From contig NC_014217.1 in NCBI RefSeq assembly GCF_000092925.1, positions 3,658,001 through 3,722,000 of the forward strand: a stretch of 64,000 nt of DNA, written 5' to 3'. Shown in pieces: positions 1-16,401 of this stretch (the first letter of the stretch is position 1; every line of letters starts with the position of its first letter). This DNA is from Ancylobacter novellus DSM 506 (GTDB taxonomy: Bacteria > Pseudomonadota > Alphaproteobacteria > Rhizobiales > Xanthobacteraceae). The notes under the pieces are model-generated. The model did not search any database and was not told the origin of the DNA. It saw only the letters and a list, made by a program, of their open reading frames with translations. The translations under genes were made by a program, and so were the position numbers.

Positions 1-148
1 GCGGCTGCTCGGCAAGGCTGGCGGCAGCCTCGCGAAGCCCGGCGAGAACGCGCTCCGCGGCCGCCAGTGAGTCGTGCTCGGCGATATAGGCGAACAGCGC
101 CTGCAGATCGGCGCGGGCGTCGGCGGCGACCACAACGCGGCGCGGCAT
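1..148 (-). CDS. RelE/ParE-family toxin, N-terminal part (runs off window)
   Basis: The reading frame starts at an ATG on the minus strand at 148 and leaves the window at base 1, so only the first 49 residues are visible. The N-terminus (MPRRVVVAADARADLQALF, then AYIAEHDS and a helix rich in Ala, Arg and Leu) has the ParE/RelE pattern of a beta strand followed by a 'DL..I..YIA' helix. It starts 6 bases after the stop of a Phd/YefM-like antitoxin, the usual antitoxin-first order. Known ParE proteins poison gyrase and RelE proteins cut mRNA on the ribosome; the visible part cannot separate these. Confidence 0.7.
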   Translation of the reverse strand, partial: MPRRVVVAADARADLQALFAYIAEHDSLAAAERVLAGLREAAASLAEQP

Positions 149-154
149 CGCGGC

Positions 155-427
155 TCAACCCTTGTAGCTGTCCCGAACCTGCCGGAACGCCTCGTCGAGC
201 GGCTCAACCCCGCCCTCCTTCACCTGCTGCTCGGTGAGGGTGAGCGCCTTCATCAGCGCGATCGCCTCCTGCATCTCCTCGTAGCTGTCGATGTCCTGCA
301 GCACCGCCTTGGCCTCGCCGTTGACGGTGATGATCATCGGCTGCTGATGCTCGGCGAGCTTGGCGATCACCTCGGCGGCGTTGGCCTTGAGGTAGCTGAT
401 CGGCTTGATGCGTTCGGAAAGCTTCAT
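155..427 (-). CDS. Phd/YefM-family antitoxin
   Basis: This 90-residue protein has the Phd/YefM N-terminal DNA-binding fold signature: an 'ISYLKANAAEVI' helix, then 'QQPMIITVNGEAKAVLQDIDSYEEM'. The acidic C-terminal tail would bind the toxin. The start at 427 is preferred over an in-frame ATG at 439 because a GGAG ribosome-binding site lies about 6 bases upstream of it. The toxin gene follows after 6 bases. Such antitoxins repress their own operon and neutralise the partner toxin. The pair is probably an ordinary chromosomal type II module. Confidence 0.85.
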   Translation of the reverse strand: MKLSERIKPISYLKANAAEVIAKLAEHQQPMIITVNGEAKAVLQDIDSYEEMQEAIALMKALTLTEQQVKEGGVEPLDEAFRQVRDSYKG

Positions 428-489
428 GATCGGCTCCATCCTTCAGGACCGAATATAGTCCGAATCCGATCCTTAAAGAAGGCCGACCT

Positions 490-1230
490 TCACCCGCCCA
501 CCGGCCTCGGCGCCAGCACCGGCTCCAGCACGGGCTTGAGCACCCGCAGGCGCGAGCGGCGCTTGGTGGCGACGGGCTTGTAGACCTGCTTGGTCGCCTC
601 GACGATGTGCACCCCGGCGAAGGGCAGCGACAGCGTGGCGCCGACGCGCTCCCACGCCACCGCCGAGCGCAGGAACCAGTTGCGCGCCACGGGGGGCATG
701 TAGAGCGCCTCGTCCCAGCCCACCGGCGTGAACAGCGCCCCGCGCAAGAGGTCGGTGATCTGCGTGCGCGAGAAGGGGCGGCCATGACCGAACGGGTTGT
801 TTTCCGTGCGCGCCCAGATGCCGCGCCGGCTCGGCACGATGCACAGCAGCCGCCCGCCCGGCGCCAGCACGCGCCAGACCTCGCGCAGCACTTCCTCGGC
901 GTCCGGCGTCATCTCCAGAAGGTGCACGGCGATGACGCGGTCAATCATGCCGTCGCGCAGCGGCAGCTCGGTCTCGTCGACGAGGGCGGCCAGCGTCGGC
1001 GCGGCGGAAGGCCAGCGCGTCACCCCCTGCGCGCCCGGCATGAAGGCGAGCGAGCGCTCGCATTCCTCGCGGAACATGCCGAGATAGGGCGTCGCATAGC
1101 CGATGCCGAGCAGCGACAGCCCGCGCACATTGTCGAAACGCGCGCGGATGGCGCGCCCGACCAGCCGGCGCGTCACCACGCCGAGCGGCTGGGCATAGAA
1201 GCTGCGAAGGCCGACCACATCGGGATACAT
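490..1230 (-). CDS. Class I SAM-dependent methyltransferase
   Basis: The product is 246 residues from the ATG at 1230 (MYPDVVGL). A glycine-poor motif I (LSLLGIGYATPYLG, about residues 39-51) is followed by a Methyltransf_11-type core: an acidic/Asp motif near 'GMIDRVIAVHLLEM' (94-107) and 'REVWRVLAPGGRLLCIVP' (117-133). The C-terminus ends in a basic segment (KRRSRLRVLKP). An upstream extension of the frame to 1425 is low-complexity Arg-rich and is not supported. The substrate is not known. Close relatives in Rhizobiales often sit near glyoxalase II, which is not seen here. Confidence 0.85.
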   Translation of the reverse strand: MYPDVVGLRSFYAQPLGVVTRRLVGRAIRARFDNVRGLSLLGIGYATPYLGMFREECERSLAFMPGAQGVTRWPSAAPTLAALVDETELPLRDGMIDRVIAVHLLEMTPDAEEVLREVWRVLAPGGRLLCIVPSRRGIWARTENNPFGHGRPFSRTQITDLLRGALFTPVGWDEALYMPPVARNWFLRSAVAWERVGATLSLPFAGVHIVEATKQVYKPVATKRRSRLRVLKPVLEPVLAPRPVGG

Positions 1231-1475
1231 AGGCTCAACGTTATAGCCGGGCGGATGACGCCTTGAAATCACCACCCTTTTAGGCCACATAGGGGCTGCA
1301 TGCGGACCAAGCGTCCGTATTCGGGGCCGCGTTGCACGATTTCCGCTTCGGTTCATCCGCGGCAGTCTTCGGCCCCTGATCATCCGAAAACTTTGACGTC
1401 CCAGGCCACGCGGGGTGTCTGCCACCCCCCGTGATTCGCGGTTCGCGCCCCTTTTGCGCGCGGACCCGATCGCCC

Positions 1476-3149
<1,674 letters not shown>

Positions 3150-3157
3150 GGTGCCAG

Positions 3158-3180
3158 GGGCCGGGACCAGTTCCCGGCCC
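3158..3180 (+). terminator. Hairpin after the helicase gene, possible terminator
   Basis: A perfect 9-bp GC stem (GGGCCGGGA / TCCCGGCCC) with a 5-base loop begins 9 bases after the helicase stop codon. No T-run follows, so termination would be weak or need Rho. A second perfect 9-bp hairpin (GCGGCGGAA / TTCCGCCGC, 3200-3222) lies before infA. Confidence 0.45.
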
Positions 3181-3302
3181 TGCCATGTCGCGTCGACGAG
3201 CGGCGGAAGTTGTTTCCGCCGCAGCGCGGCAATATCTAGGCGAGACAAAAGCCTGCCATCAGGGTATTTGCCTAGCGGCGACCTGTACGAGGAGAGCCAT
3301 TA

Positions 3303-3584
3303 ATGGCGAAAGAGGAACTGCTCGAGTTCGACGGCACCGTGACGGAAGTACTGCCCGACGGCAACTTCCGCGTCGTGCTCGACAATGAACACGAGATACT
3401 CGCCTATGCGGCGGGCAAGATGAAGAAGAACCGCATCCGCACCATCGTCGGCGACCGCGTCGTCGTCGAGATGTCGCCCTACGACCTCGAGCGCGGGCGC
3501 ATCAATTTCCGCCACAAGACCGGCGGCCCCACCCCGCCGATCGGTTCCGGCCAGCGCCGCCCGCCGCCCGGCCGCCGCCGCTGA
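3303..3584 (+). CDS. infA: Translation initiation factor IF-1
   Basis: Residues 1-72 are a canonical S1-like OB-fold IF-1 ([20 protein letters not shown], then '[22 protein letters not shown]' and '[14 protein letters not shown]'). It binds the 30S A site during initiation. At 93 residues it is about 20 longer than the E. coli factor because of a Pro/Gly/Arg tail ending in PPGRRR; such tails are common in alphaproteobacteria. A GAGGAGAG ribosome-binding site precedes the ATG. Confidence 0.97.
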   Translation: MAKEELLEFDGTVTEVLPDGNFRVVLDNEHEILAYAAGKMKKNRIRTIVGDRVVVEMSPYDLERGRINFRHKTGGPTPPIGSGQRRPPPGRRR

Positions 3585-3617
3585 TTCGCTGACCCTCGAC
3601 GGGGGTCGGCGCGACGT

Positions 3618-4409
3618 TCAGCGCGGTTGCCGCGCGCGCGGCGCGAAGCCCAGCGCCTGCGCCAGCCCTTCCGGCCGCCCGGCCGGCTCGCTTAAGTCCA
3701 TGTCCGCCGCCACATGCGCGATATGCGCGCGCATCAGCTCGGCCGCCTCCATCGATGCGCCGCGCTCGATGGCGGCGACGATGTTGGAGTGCTCGTCCGG
3801 CGGGCAGGCGGAATGCTCGCCGCGCGCATAGAGCAGGATCGACAGCGAGCTCAGCGCCTGCAACTCGGTGAGCAGCCGGACGAAGACCGGGTTTCCCGCC
3901 ACTTCCGCCAGCACGACATGGAACGCGCCGGTGAGCCGCACCAGCGTCGCCCGGTCGCCGGCGGCGCGCGCCTCGTCCTCGGTGGCGATGTGCCGGCGCA
4001 GACGGGCGAGGGCGTGATCATCGCAGCTGCACGCCGCCGCTCCCGCGATCTCCGGCTCCACCACCGCGCGGGCGGCGAGCACATGGCGGGCATAGGCCCG
4101 GCTCGGCGCCGCGACGAAAGCGCCGCGATTGGGATGCTGCTCGACGATGCCGTCCTGCGCGAGGCGCGCCAGGGCCTGGCGCACCACGGTACGGCTGACC
4201 CCGAACAGCTCCGCCAGCCGATCCTCGGTCAGCTTCTCGCCCGGCGGCAGCCGCCGCTCGAAGATCGCCTCGAGGATGCGGGCGCGGATAAGCGCCTCGG
4301 AACGGCCCCGTTCCGCCGCAGGCGCTTCGCTGCTCAGCTCGTGCATGTCCCGGCTCGTAGGGGTCTCGGCCCGTGAAGCGTCGGACCGTGCGGTCACCCT
4401 GCCATTCAT
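3618..4409 (-). CDS. GntR-family regulator, FCD (FadR) subfamily
   Basis: An N-terminal winged helix (LTEDRLAELFGVSRTVVRQAL and 'LAQDGIVEQHPNRGAFVA') is followed by an all-helical FCD effector domain with the usual His-containing metal pocket (AFHVVLAEVAGN, EHSNIVAAIERG). The start at 4409 gives 263 residues and has a GGGGGA ribosome-binding site; ATG 4346 (MHELSSEA) is an alternative. It follows tenA on the same strand after 51 bases, so the two may be co-transcribed. The effector is unknown; a link with pyrimidine or thiamine salvage is inferred only from position. Confidence 0.88.
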   Translation of the reverse strand: MNGRVTARSDASRAETPTSRDMHELSSEAPAAERGRSEALIRARILEAIFERRLPPGEKLTEDRLAELFGVSRTVVRQALARLAQDGIVEQHPNRGAFVAAPSRAYARHVLAARAVVEPEIAGAAACSCDDHALARLRRHIATEDEARAAGDRATLVRLTGAFHVVLAEVAGNPVFVRLLTELQALSSLSILLYARGEHSACPPDEHSNIVAAIERGASMEAAELMRAHIAHVAADMDLSEPAGRPEGLAQALGFAPRARQPR

Positions 4410-4460
4410 GCATGTTTCCCCCGGCGGCGCCATGCGCCATCGGGCACCGGCATGCAGGAT

Positions 4461-5159
4461 TCAGACCGGCCAGTCTGCCATGCGCCAGGCCGAATCCCAG
4501 AACATCCATTCCAGCTGGGTCGCGCGCTTATAGGCCGCGTGCATGCGGGTGAGCACGTCCGGCGAGGCGCCGGCCGCGGCGCGGTCGGTGGTGGCGATCA
4601 CCGCGCGCACCGCCTCGTGGAACTCCTCGCCGGCATAGGTGTCAATCCAGGCGTCATAGGGGTTTGGGCGCACGGCGCGGCCGAGTATGTCGCGGCCGAT
4701 CTCGGCATAGATCCAGAAGCAGGGCAGCAGCGCCGCCAGCACCACCGGATAGGGCTCGGCATAGGCGTTCGCGATCAGGAAGTTCGAATAATGGTGGCAG
4801 ACCGGCGACATCTCGGTCCGCCCGAACTCCTCCGGCCCGATGCCGAATTTGTCGAAGAAGTCGGCGTGCAGCGAGCGCTCCACCACCACCGCGACCTTGG
4901 CGGCCTCGGCGAACTGCACCAGCCCGTCCGGGTCGTCGGCCTTGGCGGCGGCGATGGCGAGGCCGCGGCCGAAGGCGATGAGGTAATGCGCGTCCTGCAC
5001 CATGTAGTGGCGGAAGCGCTCCAGCGACAGCGTTCCGTCCGCCAGCGCGTCGTTGAACGGCATGCTGCGGATCGCCTCATAGGTCGGCAGGTTGCGGCCC
5101 CAGGCATGCGCGCTGAAGGTGGAGGCGCTGAAGCTCGTCGCGTCGCTGCTCATCGGCAT
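4461..5159 (-). CDS. tenA: TenA-family aminopyrimidine aminohydrolase / thiaminase II
   Basis: The 232-residue protein matches TenA along its length. The nucleophilic Cys sits in 'LLPCFWIYAEIG' (Cys147), and the conserved 'YAGEEFHEAV' helix supplies the active-site Glu. TenA hydrolyses aminopyrimidine breakdown products of thiamine so that the HMP unit can be reused; some members act on other amines. No TPP riboswitch is visible: only 70 bases separate it from atpC, and most of that is the atp terminator, which ends 14 bases before this start codon. Expression may therefore depend on read-through. An in-frame ATG at 5153 is an alternative start. Confidence 0.9.
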   Translation of the reverse strand: MPMSSDATSFSASTFSAHAWGRNLPTYEAIRSMPFNDALADGTLSLERFRHYMVQDAHYLIAFGRGLAIAAAKADDPDGLVQFAEAAKVAVVVERSLHADFFDKFGIGPEEFGRTEMSPVCHHYSNFLIANAYAEPYPVVLAALLPCFWIYAEIGRDILGRAVRPNPYDAWIDTYAGEEFHEAVRAVIATTDRAAAGASPDVLTRMHAAYKRATQLEWMFWDSAWRMADWPV

Positions 5160-5173
5160 GGTCTCCGGACATG

Positions 5174-5198
5174 AAAAGGGCCGCTGTCGAAGCGGCCC
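5174..5198 (-). terminator. Rho-independent terminator of the atp operon
   Basis: On the minus strand a 7-bp stem (GGGCCGC / GCGGCCC) with a 7-base loop is followed by TTTT. It lies 32 bases after the atpC stop codon and directly before tenA. Confidence 0.75.
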
Positions 5199-5229
5199 GG
5201 ATCATAGTGGCTGTGGCGGGAAGCGCCGA

Positions 5230-5646
5230 TCAATGCGCCGTGCGCGCATCGGCCTCGACGGCCGCGGCCGCCGACTTCACCTGCTCGAGGAAGACCAGGC
5301 GGCGGTTGCGGGTCGTCTCGTCCTTGGCGTCCTCGACGTCCTCTTCCGCGTCCTTGATCATCTGCGTGAGGTTTTCGGCGTGCAGCTCGGCGAGCGGGAT
5401 GGCGGTCTCCGCCAGCACGGTCAGGCCCTGCGGGTTCGCCTCGGCGAAGCCGCCGCGCACGAACAGCTTGCGCGTGGCGCCGTCGCCCTTGATGGTCAGG
5501 ATGCCGGGCTTGAGCGTCGAGACGAAGGGCGCATGGCCGGCGAGGATGCCGAACTCGCCCTCGGTGCCCGGCACGACGACTTCGCTCACCGTGCCGGAAT
5601 AGACGAGGCGCTCGGGCGAGACGAGTTCGAACGGGAAGGTGGCCAT
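5230..5646 (-). CDS. atpC: ATP synthase F1 subunit epsilon
   Basis: The 138-residue product starts at MATFPFELVSPERL (5646), with a GGAGG ribosome-binding site. It has the N-terminal beta-sandwich ('GTEGEFGILAGHAPFVSTLKPG') and the C-terminal two-helix hairpin (AELHAENLTQMIKDAEEDVEDAKDE region) that inhibits the rotor. It is the last gene of the atpHAGDC operon. The frame extends to 5682, but that extension lacks a ribosome-binding site. Confidence 0.97.
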   Translation of the reverse strand: MATFPFELVSPERLVYSGTVSEVVVPGTEGEFGILAGHAPFVSTLKPGILTIKGDGATRKLFVRGGFAEANPQGLTVLAETAIPLAELHAENLTQMIKDAEEDVEDAKDETTRNRRLVFLEQVKSAAAAVEADARTAH

Positions 5647-5718
5647 GGGTCCTCCAGGGGATGCGTCAGCTTGAGCGATCACCGCCCCGCGCCCTCAAGG
5701 GGCGCCGGGCGAAGAGGA

Positions 5719-7179
<1,461 letters not shown>

Positions 7180-8064
7180 TCACAGCGCCTCGGCGCCGGA
7201 GATGATCTCGATCAGTTCCTTCGTGATCATCGCCTGGCGGGTGCGGTTGTAGGTCAAAGTCTGCTTCTTGATCATCTCACCCGCGTTGCGGGTGGCGTTG
7301 TCCATCGCGCTCATGCGCGCGCCCTGCTCGGAGGCGCCGTTCTCGAGCAGCGCCTTGAAGATCTGCACCGCGAGGTTGCGCGGCAGCAGGTCGGCGAGGA
7401 TCTCGGCCTCGCCGGGCTCGTAGTCGTAGACCGCCGACGCGCCCGTGGCCGCAGCCGCCGGCTGCTCCGGGAAGGTGGCGGGGACCAGCTGCTGCGCCGT
7501 CGGCACCTGCGAGATGACCGAGTGGAAGCGGCTGAAGAACTGGGTGGCGACGTCGAACTCGCCGGCGGCGAACATGTCGCCGATGTCGTGGGCGATCGCC
7601 TGCGCGTCGGCGAAGGTGACGCCCTTATTGGCGCGCAGCTCGACCAGCTTGACGATCTGCTTCGGGAACAGCCGGCGCAGCGGCTCGTAGCCCTTGCGGC
7701 CGACGCAGTAGATCTTGACCGTCTTGCCCTGGTTCATCAGCAGGAAAGCCTGCTCGCGGGCGAGGCGGACGATCGACGAGTTGAAGGCTCCGCACAGGCC
7801 GCGCTCGGCGGTGAGCACGAGCAGCAGGTGCGTCTCGTCCTTGCCGGTGCCGGTGAGCAGCCGCGGCACGTCCGGGCCGGCGGCGACGGCATTGGCGATG
7901 TTGCCGAGCACGCCTTCCATGCGCTGGGCATAGGGACGCGCGGCCTCGGCGGCCTGCTGGGCGCGCCGCAGCTTGGCCGCGGCCACCATCTGCATCGCCT
8001 TGGTGATCTTCTGCGTCGCCTTCACCGAAGCGATGCGATTGCGCAGATCCTTAAGGCTGGCCAT
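7180..8064 (-). CDS. atpG: ATP synthase F1 subunit gamma
   Basis: The 294-residue central-stalk subunit has the conserved N-terminal coiled coil ([20 protein letters not shown]) and C-terminal coil ('[21 protein letters not shown]'). An alphaproteobacterial loop sits before the C-terminal coil. It turns inside the alpha3beta3 ring and couples proton flow to catalysis. It is placed 22 bases after atpA. Confidence 0.98.
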   Translation of the reverse strand: MASLKDLRNRIASVKATQKITKAMQMVAAAKLRRAQQAAEAARPYAQRMEGVLGNIANAVAAGPDVPRLLTGTGKDETHLLLVLTAERGLCGAFNSSIVRLAREQAFLLMNQGKTVKIYCVGRKGYEPLRRLFPKQIVKLVELRANKGVTFADAQAIAHDIGDMFAAGEFDVATQFFSRFHSVISQVPTAQQLVPATFPEQPAAAATGASAVYDYEPGEAEILADLLPRNLAVQIFKALLENGASEQGARMSAMDNATRNAGEMIKKQTLTYNRTRQAMITKELIEIISGAEAL

Positions 8065-8086
8065 TTACCCCGATGCTCCGCTGCGC

Positions 8087-10170
<2,084 letters not shown>

Positions 10171-10525
10171 TGTGCCTCTCTCGGGACTTGTCCGAAGCGA
10201 TGCCCGCCAGGACGGCGCCGGCTCGCGGACGGGAAAGGTTCAAACTCAAGCGGGACCGGACTTTGACGCCCGCCCCCGAAGTCGGCGGTTCCCTAACACG
10301 GCTGTTTGAACGCTGCAACACGGGGACGTGAGGGATTGAGGGGGGCAAATGACGTAGCGGCCCCGTAGCACCGTCAAACGCCGGCAAACCAATCACGCCA
10401 AGGCTTTGCGCCACCTGCGGCGCTTTGCTGCACCACCGCCGTGACGCAGCGTCAGATCGCGTCCGGCGCGCCCCTGCGCGGGCGTGTCGCGCCGGCTCGG
10501 CGCCGCTCTGGCATGCCAGATAACA
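10171..10525. other. Intergenic region upstream of the atp operon
   Basis: These 355 bases separate ccmB from atpH and must hold the atp promoter and leader. I see no open frame with coding character, no strong terminator for ccmB and no clear -35/-10 pair, apart from general GC-rich sequence with short A-runs near 10310-10345. Confidence 0.4.
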
Positions 10526-11197
10526 TCAGTCGCGGGTCACCCGCAGCGCCGCCGCCGCGGCGATCGGGCCGAGCACGAGGGAGGCGAGCGACAGGCCGGC
10601 AAGGATGCGGAACGGCGTGCCGAAGGGCACGGTGCCGCCGAGCGCGGTGCCGGTCGCCGCCACCGCGAAGATCAGCACGGGGATGGTCAGCGGCATCACC
10701 AGCACCGCCACCAGCAGCCCGCCGCGGCGGAAGGCGGCGGCAAACGCCGCGCCGATCAGCCCGAGAAAGGTGATCGCCGGCGTGCCGACGAGCAGCGTCA
10801 GCGTCAGTGCGCCGATGGAGGCGGGCTCGAGGTTGAGCAGCAGCGACAGCACCGGCGCGGCGATGACGAGCGGCAGCCCCGTCGCAATCCAGTGGGCGAG
10901 GCCCTTGGCGGCGGCGATCAGCTCCAGCGGCAGTTCCAGCATCGACATGACGTCGAGCGAGCCGTCCTCGGCGTCCGCCGCGAAAAGCCGGTCGAGGCCG
11001 ATCAGCGAAGCGAGCAGCGCGCCGATCCACAATATCGCCGGGCCGATGCGCGCGAGCAAAGCGAGGTCCGGGCCGATGGCGAAGGGCGTCACCACCACGA
11101 CGGCGAGGAAGAAGACGACGCCGAGCCCGGCGCCGCCGCCGGCGCGGATGGCGAGCCTGAGGTCGCGCTGGAGCAGGGCGAGGAAGGCGCGGCTCAT
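10526..11197 (-). CDS. ccmB: Heme exporter permease CcmB
   Basis: This 223-residue, very hydrophobic protein has six predicted membrane segments. It shows the CcmB features 'FLALLQRDLRLAIRAG' at the N-terminus and 'DGSLDVMSMLELPLELIAAAKGLAHW' in the first cytoplasmic loop. It forms an ABC complex with CcmA and CcmC for release of heme-loaded CcmE in cytochrome c maturation. Its ATG overlaps the ccmA stop by 4 bases. The usual downstream ccmC, ccmD and ccmG are absent here. Confidence 0.95.
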   Translation of the reverse strand: MSRAFLALLQRDLRLAIRAGGGAGLGVVFFLAVVVVTPFAIGPDLALLARIGPAILWIGALLASLIGLDRLFAADAEDGSLDVMSMLELPLELIAAAKGLAHWIATGLPLVIAAPVLSLLLNLEPASIGALTLTLLVGTPAITFLGLIGAAFAAAFRRGGLLVAVLVMPLTIPVLIFAVAATGTALGGTVPFGTPFRILAGLSLASLVLGPIAAAAALRVTRD

Positions 11198-11829
11198 GCG
11201 ACCACCGAAGCTATGGGGCTCGCCGGGCGCCGGGCGCCGAGGTCGAGCGCATCGGAGGGGCCGAGATCGAGCGGGGCGTGGGTGGCGGCGACGATCATTC
11301 CGCCTTTGTCGACGTGCGCACGCGCGAGGGCGGCGAAGCGCGCCTGCGCGGCGACGTCGAGCGCCGTGGTCGGCTCGTCCAGCAGCCAGAGCGGGCGCTC
11401 GGCGACGAGAAGCCGGGCGAGCGCGAGCCGCCGCTTCTGCCCGGCCGAGAGCACGGCGACGGGGAGCCCGCCGAGGCCGCCGAGCCCGACCTCCTCCATG
11501 GCTTCAGTGACCGTTAGCGCCGGCCGGCCCAGCATGGCGCGCCAGAAGGAAAGGTTCTCCTCGGCCGAGAGCGCCGCCTTGTGGGCGTCGAGATGGCCGA
11601 GATAGTGCACCTCCTCGGCGAAATCCTCCGGCTCGGCGGCGCCTTCGAGGCGGATGCGGCCGGCGGCCGGCCCGGAAAGCCCCGCCAGCAGGCGCAGGAG
11701 CGAGGACTTGCCGGTGCCGTTCGGGCCGGTGACGACGAGCGCGCGCCCCGATTCCAGGGTGAAGCCGAGCCCCTCGAACAGCAGCCGCGCCCCGCGCCGG
11801 CAGGCCAGATCCTCGACGACGAGGCGCAT
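11194..11829 (-). CDS. ccmA: Heme exporter ATP-binding protein CcmA
   Basis: The 211-residue ATPase has Walker A GPNGTGKSS, the ABC signature LSAGQKRR, Walker B WLLDEP and switch His 'AATHAPLD'. The signature with Ala-Gly-Gln-Lys is typical of CcmA. The ATG at 11829 has a GGAAG ribosome-binding site; a GTG four codons upstream (11841) is an alternative. It powers the CcmABCD complex at the inner membrane. It is divergent from acnA, an arrangement conserved in Rhizobiales. Confidence 0.95.
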   Translation of the reverse strand: MRLVVEDLACRRGARLLFEGLGFTLESGRALVVTGPNGTGKSSLLRLLAGLSGPAAGRIRLEGAAEPEDFAEEVHYLGHLDAHKAALSAEENLSFWRAMLGRPALTVTEAMEEVGLGGLGGLPVAVLSAGQKRRLALARLLVAERPLWLLDEPTTALDVAAQARFAALARAHVDKGGMIVAATHAPLDLGPSDALDLGARRPASPIASVVA

Positions 11830-12044
11830 CAGCGCTTCCACCCGTTACCGCAGGCGATGCAGCGCACAAATTTCCGATGCATCGCGTCGTGCCCTCTAGG
11901 ATCGGAGTTTGAAATGGCTCTATATAGAATTCTGAACGATGCGCCCCGCGCCGCAGACAGGGCAGCGCGAGCTATAGCCCGCCAGCCCTCCCTCCTCCAA
12001 GGCCCGGCGCATCCTGCCACACCGTTAGCGGGGATCAGTCAGCC

Positions 12045-14729
<2,685 letters not shown>

Positions 14730-14745
14730 TCCTGACCTAGCGCAC

Positions 14746-14865
14746 CCTCATCCTGAGGTGCTCCCCCGGACTTGCTCCGGGGGAGCCTCGAAGGATGGTC
14801 GTTGCAGAGCACCCGGACGAACATCCTTCGAGGCCCGACCTTCGGCCGGGCACCTCAGGATGAGG
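14746..14865. repeat. Dispersed palindromic repeat, full copy A
   Basis: The outer arms CCTCATCCTGAGGTGC and GCACCTCAGGATGAGG enclose two hairpins (CCCCCGGA..TCCGGGGG and CCCGACC..GGCCGGG) and two inward CCTCGAAGGATG / CATCCTTCGAGG arms. The same build occurs at 18797, 44164, 51276 and 61934. It lies in the gap between acnA and the DUF1223 gene, which is otherwise without visible features. Confidence 0.9.
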
Positions 14866-15169
14866 TTGATCGGAGCGGAATTCGGAAAGCCGCGCCGGCC
14901 CTCTATCCTCCGTGGCGCGGCGGCGACGCCTCACCGTTGCGTGCGCGGCGACACCCGAATGTGACTGGTCCCGGCGTCCGCGGCGTCCTATTGCCTAGGG
15001 CCGGACGCGATCGGGCCATGGCCCTCCGGATCTTGGCTCCGGATCTTGGCCCGTATCGGCGATCCGTCTCAGAGCTGTGCGACGAGACCGCGTGCCGGAT
15101 CAAGACGATCCGGCCAGCGTGGGCTCAAGCCTCTCTTTTTGTGCTCGCGCCGAGGACGACCCGCTCGAC

Positions 15170-15979
15170 ATGTTCGCCCCCACCGCCGTAACCGCCCCGC
15201 CCCTGCCCATGCGTGCCGCCCTTCCAGGTGGCGACCGGGTGGCGCGGATCGGGTTGGTGCTGCTGGCTCTGGTGCTGATCCTGCCGGCCGCCGCCCATGC
15301 CGAGGATGCCCCGGTCAAGCCGGTCTCCGCCCCCAAGGCGATGGTGGAGCTCTTCACCAGCCAAGGCTGCTCGGCCTGCCCGCCCGCCGACAAGCTGATG
15401 GGCGAGCTGGCGGAGCGTCCGGACGTCATCGCCCTCACTTTGGCGGTGGACTACTGGGACTATCTCGGCTGGAAGGACACGCTGGCCAAGCATGGCCATT
15501 CGCTGCGCCAGAAGGCCTATGCCCGCATGCGCGGCGACGGCAAGATGTTCACCCCGCAGGCGGTGGTGAACGGCCGCATCATGGCCATCGGCTCGGACCG
15601 CTCGACATTGGAGCGCACGCTCTCGACCATCGCCCGGCCCACCGTGCCGGTGGCGGTGAACAAGGACGGCGACAAGCTGAAGATCAGGATCGGCGCCGCG
15701 CCGGGCTCGGGATCGGGCGAGGTGTGGCTGTGCCCGGTGGCGAGCCAGATGAAGGTCGACATCGGCCGCGGCGAGAACGAGGGCACCAGCATGACCTACC
15801 ACAATGTGGTACGCGGCTGGACCAAGCTCGGCGACTGGAACGGCGGCGAGGCGAGCTTCGAGGCGACCGTGCGCCGTCTGCCGGGCGACGCCACCGATGC
15901 GGTGGCGGTGTTCGTGCAGTCGGGCTCCTCGACCGAGCCCGGCGCCATCCTCGGCGCCACGCTGCAACCCCTGCACTGA
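15170..15979 (+). CDS. DUF1223 secreted thioredoxin-fold protein
   Basis: The 269-residue product starts at MFAPTAV. A hydrophobic stretch at about residues 26-44 ending AAAHA suggests a cleaved signal peptide and a periplasmic place. The mature protein opens with 'MVELFTSQGCSACPPADKL', a CSAC motif (C67, C70) in a thioredoxin-like context, which defines DUF1223. The family has no proven function, although a redox role is plausible. It lies downstream of acnA, a common neighbourhood in Rhizobiales. The exact start is uncertain; M at residue 14 (MRAALPGG) is possible. Confidence 0.85.
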   Translation: MFAPTAVTAPPLPMRAALPGGDRVARIGLVLLALVLILPAAAHAEDAPVKPVSAPKAMVELFTSQGCSACPPADKLMGELAERPDVIALTLAVDYWDYLGWKDTLAKHGHSLRQKAYARMRGDGKMFTPQAVVNGRIMAIGSDRSTLERTLSTIARPTVPVAVNKDGDKLKIRIGAAPGSGSGEVWLCPVASQMKVDIGRGENEGTSMTYHNVVRGWTKLGDWNGGEASFEATVRRLPGDATDAVAVFVQSGSSTEPGAILGATLQPLH

Positions 15980-16040
15980 CCGGCTGCGCCGCGCGCGGCA
16001 AAGGATGCGACCGGTAAAGCCGGCCCCGACGCTTGCGGCA

Positions 16041-16067
16041 AAGAAAAAGGGCCGGCAGAGCCGGCCC
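16041..16067 (-). terminator. Strong rho-independent terminator facing leftward
   Basis: A perfect 8-bp stem (GGGCCGGC / GCCGGCCC) with a 3-base loop is followed on the minus strand by TTTTTCTT. On the plus strand the hairpin is followed by TAAGAG, so it is a poor terminator for the DUF1223 gene at its left. No protein gene on the minus strand ends here. Confidence 0.65.
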
Positions 16068-16401
16068 TAAGAGCAATTCGGGGATTGAACCTAGAACTAG
16101 CGTCAGGCCGGCCCACGAGCGCCGCGGGGGGCTGGGGGGCTGGGAAACCGATGCGCCACGCGAACCGGCCCAACGCTATGGTTAAGAGATTGGAAGCCCC
16201 GATGGGCGCCGCAACGGCTGAATTCGGGCAGCTCTGTGATTTCTCTTGACGAGGCCGTGAACAACGCAGGGTAAAGCGCATGAAAGCGGCTTGAAGGTGC
16301 CCGCACAGCGGTGGATCATAACAGGCGAATGACTAAGTGAGTCCGGGTGACCGGCCATTGCCGGGACACAGAGCCCCGAGTGGCCAAGCCGGAGGAGCCG
16401 C
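16068..16401. other. Intergenic region, possible small RNA on the minus strand
   Basis: These 334 bases lie between the leftward terminator and the DUF2794 gene. No frame looks coding. A TTGACG hexamer at about 16246 points rightward. A leftward transcript ending at the terminator is possible, but no promoter for it is clear. Confidence 0.3.

Noticed and set aside
11915..11936. Irr/iron-control-like palindrome before acnA (TCTATATAGA overlapping AGAATTCT)
   Set aside because: The palindromes are real but short and do not match a known iron box closely enough to call.
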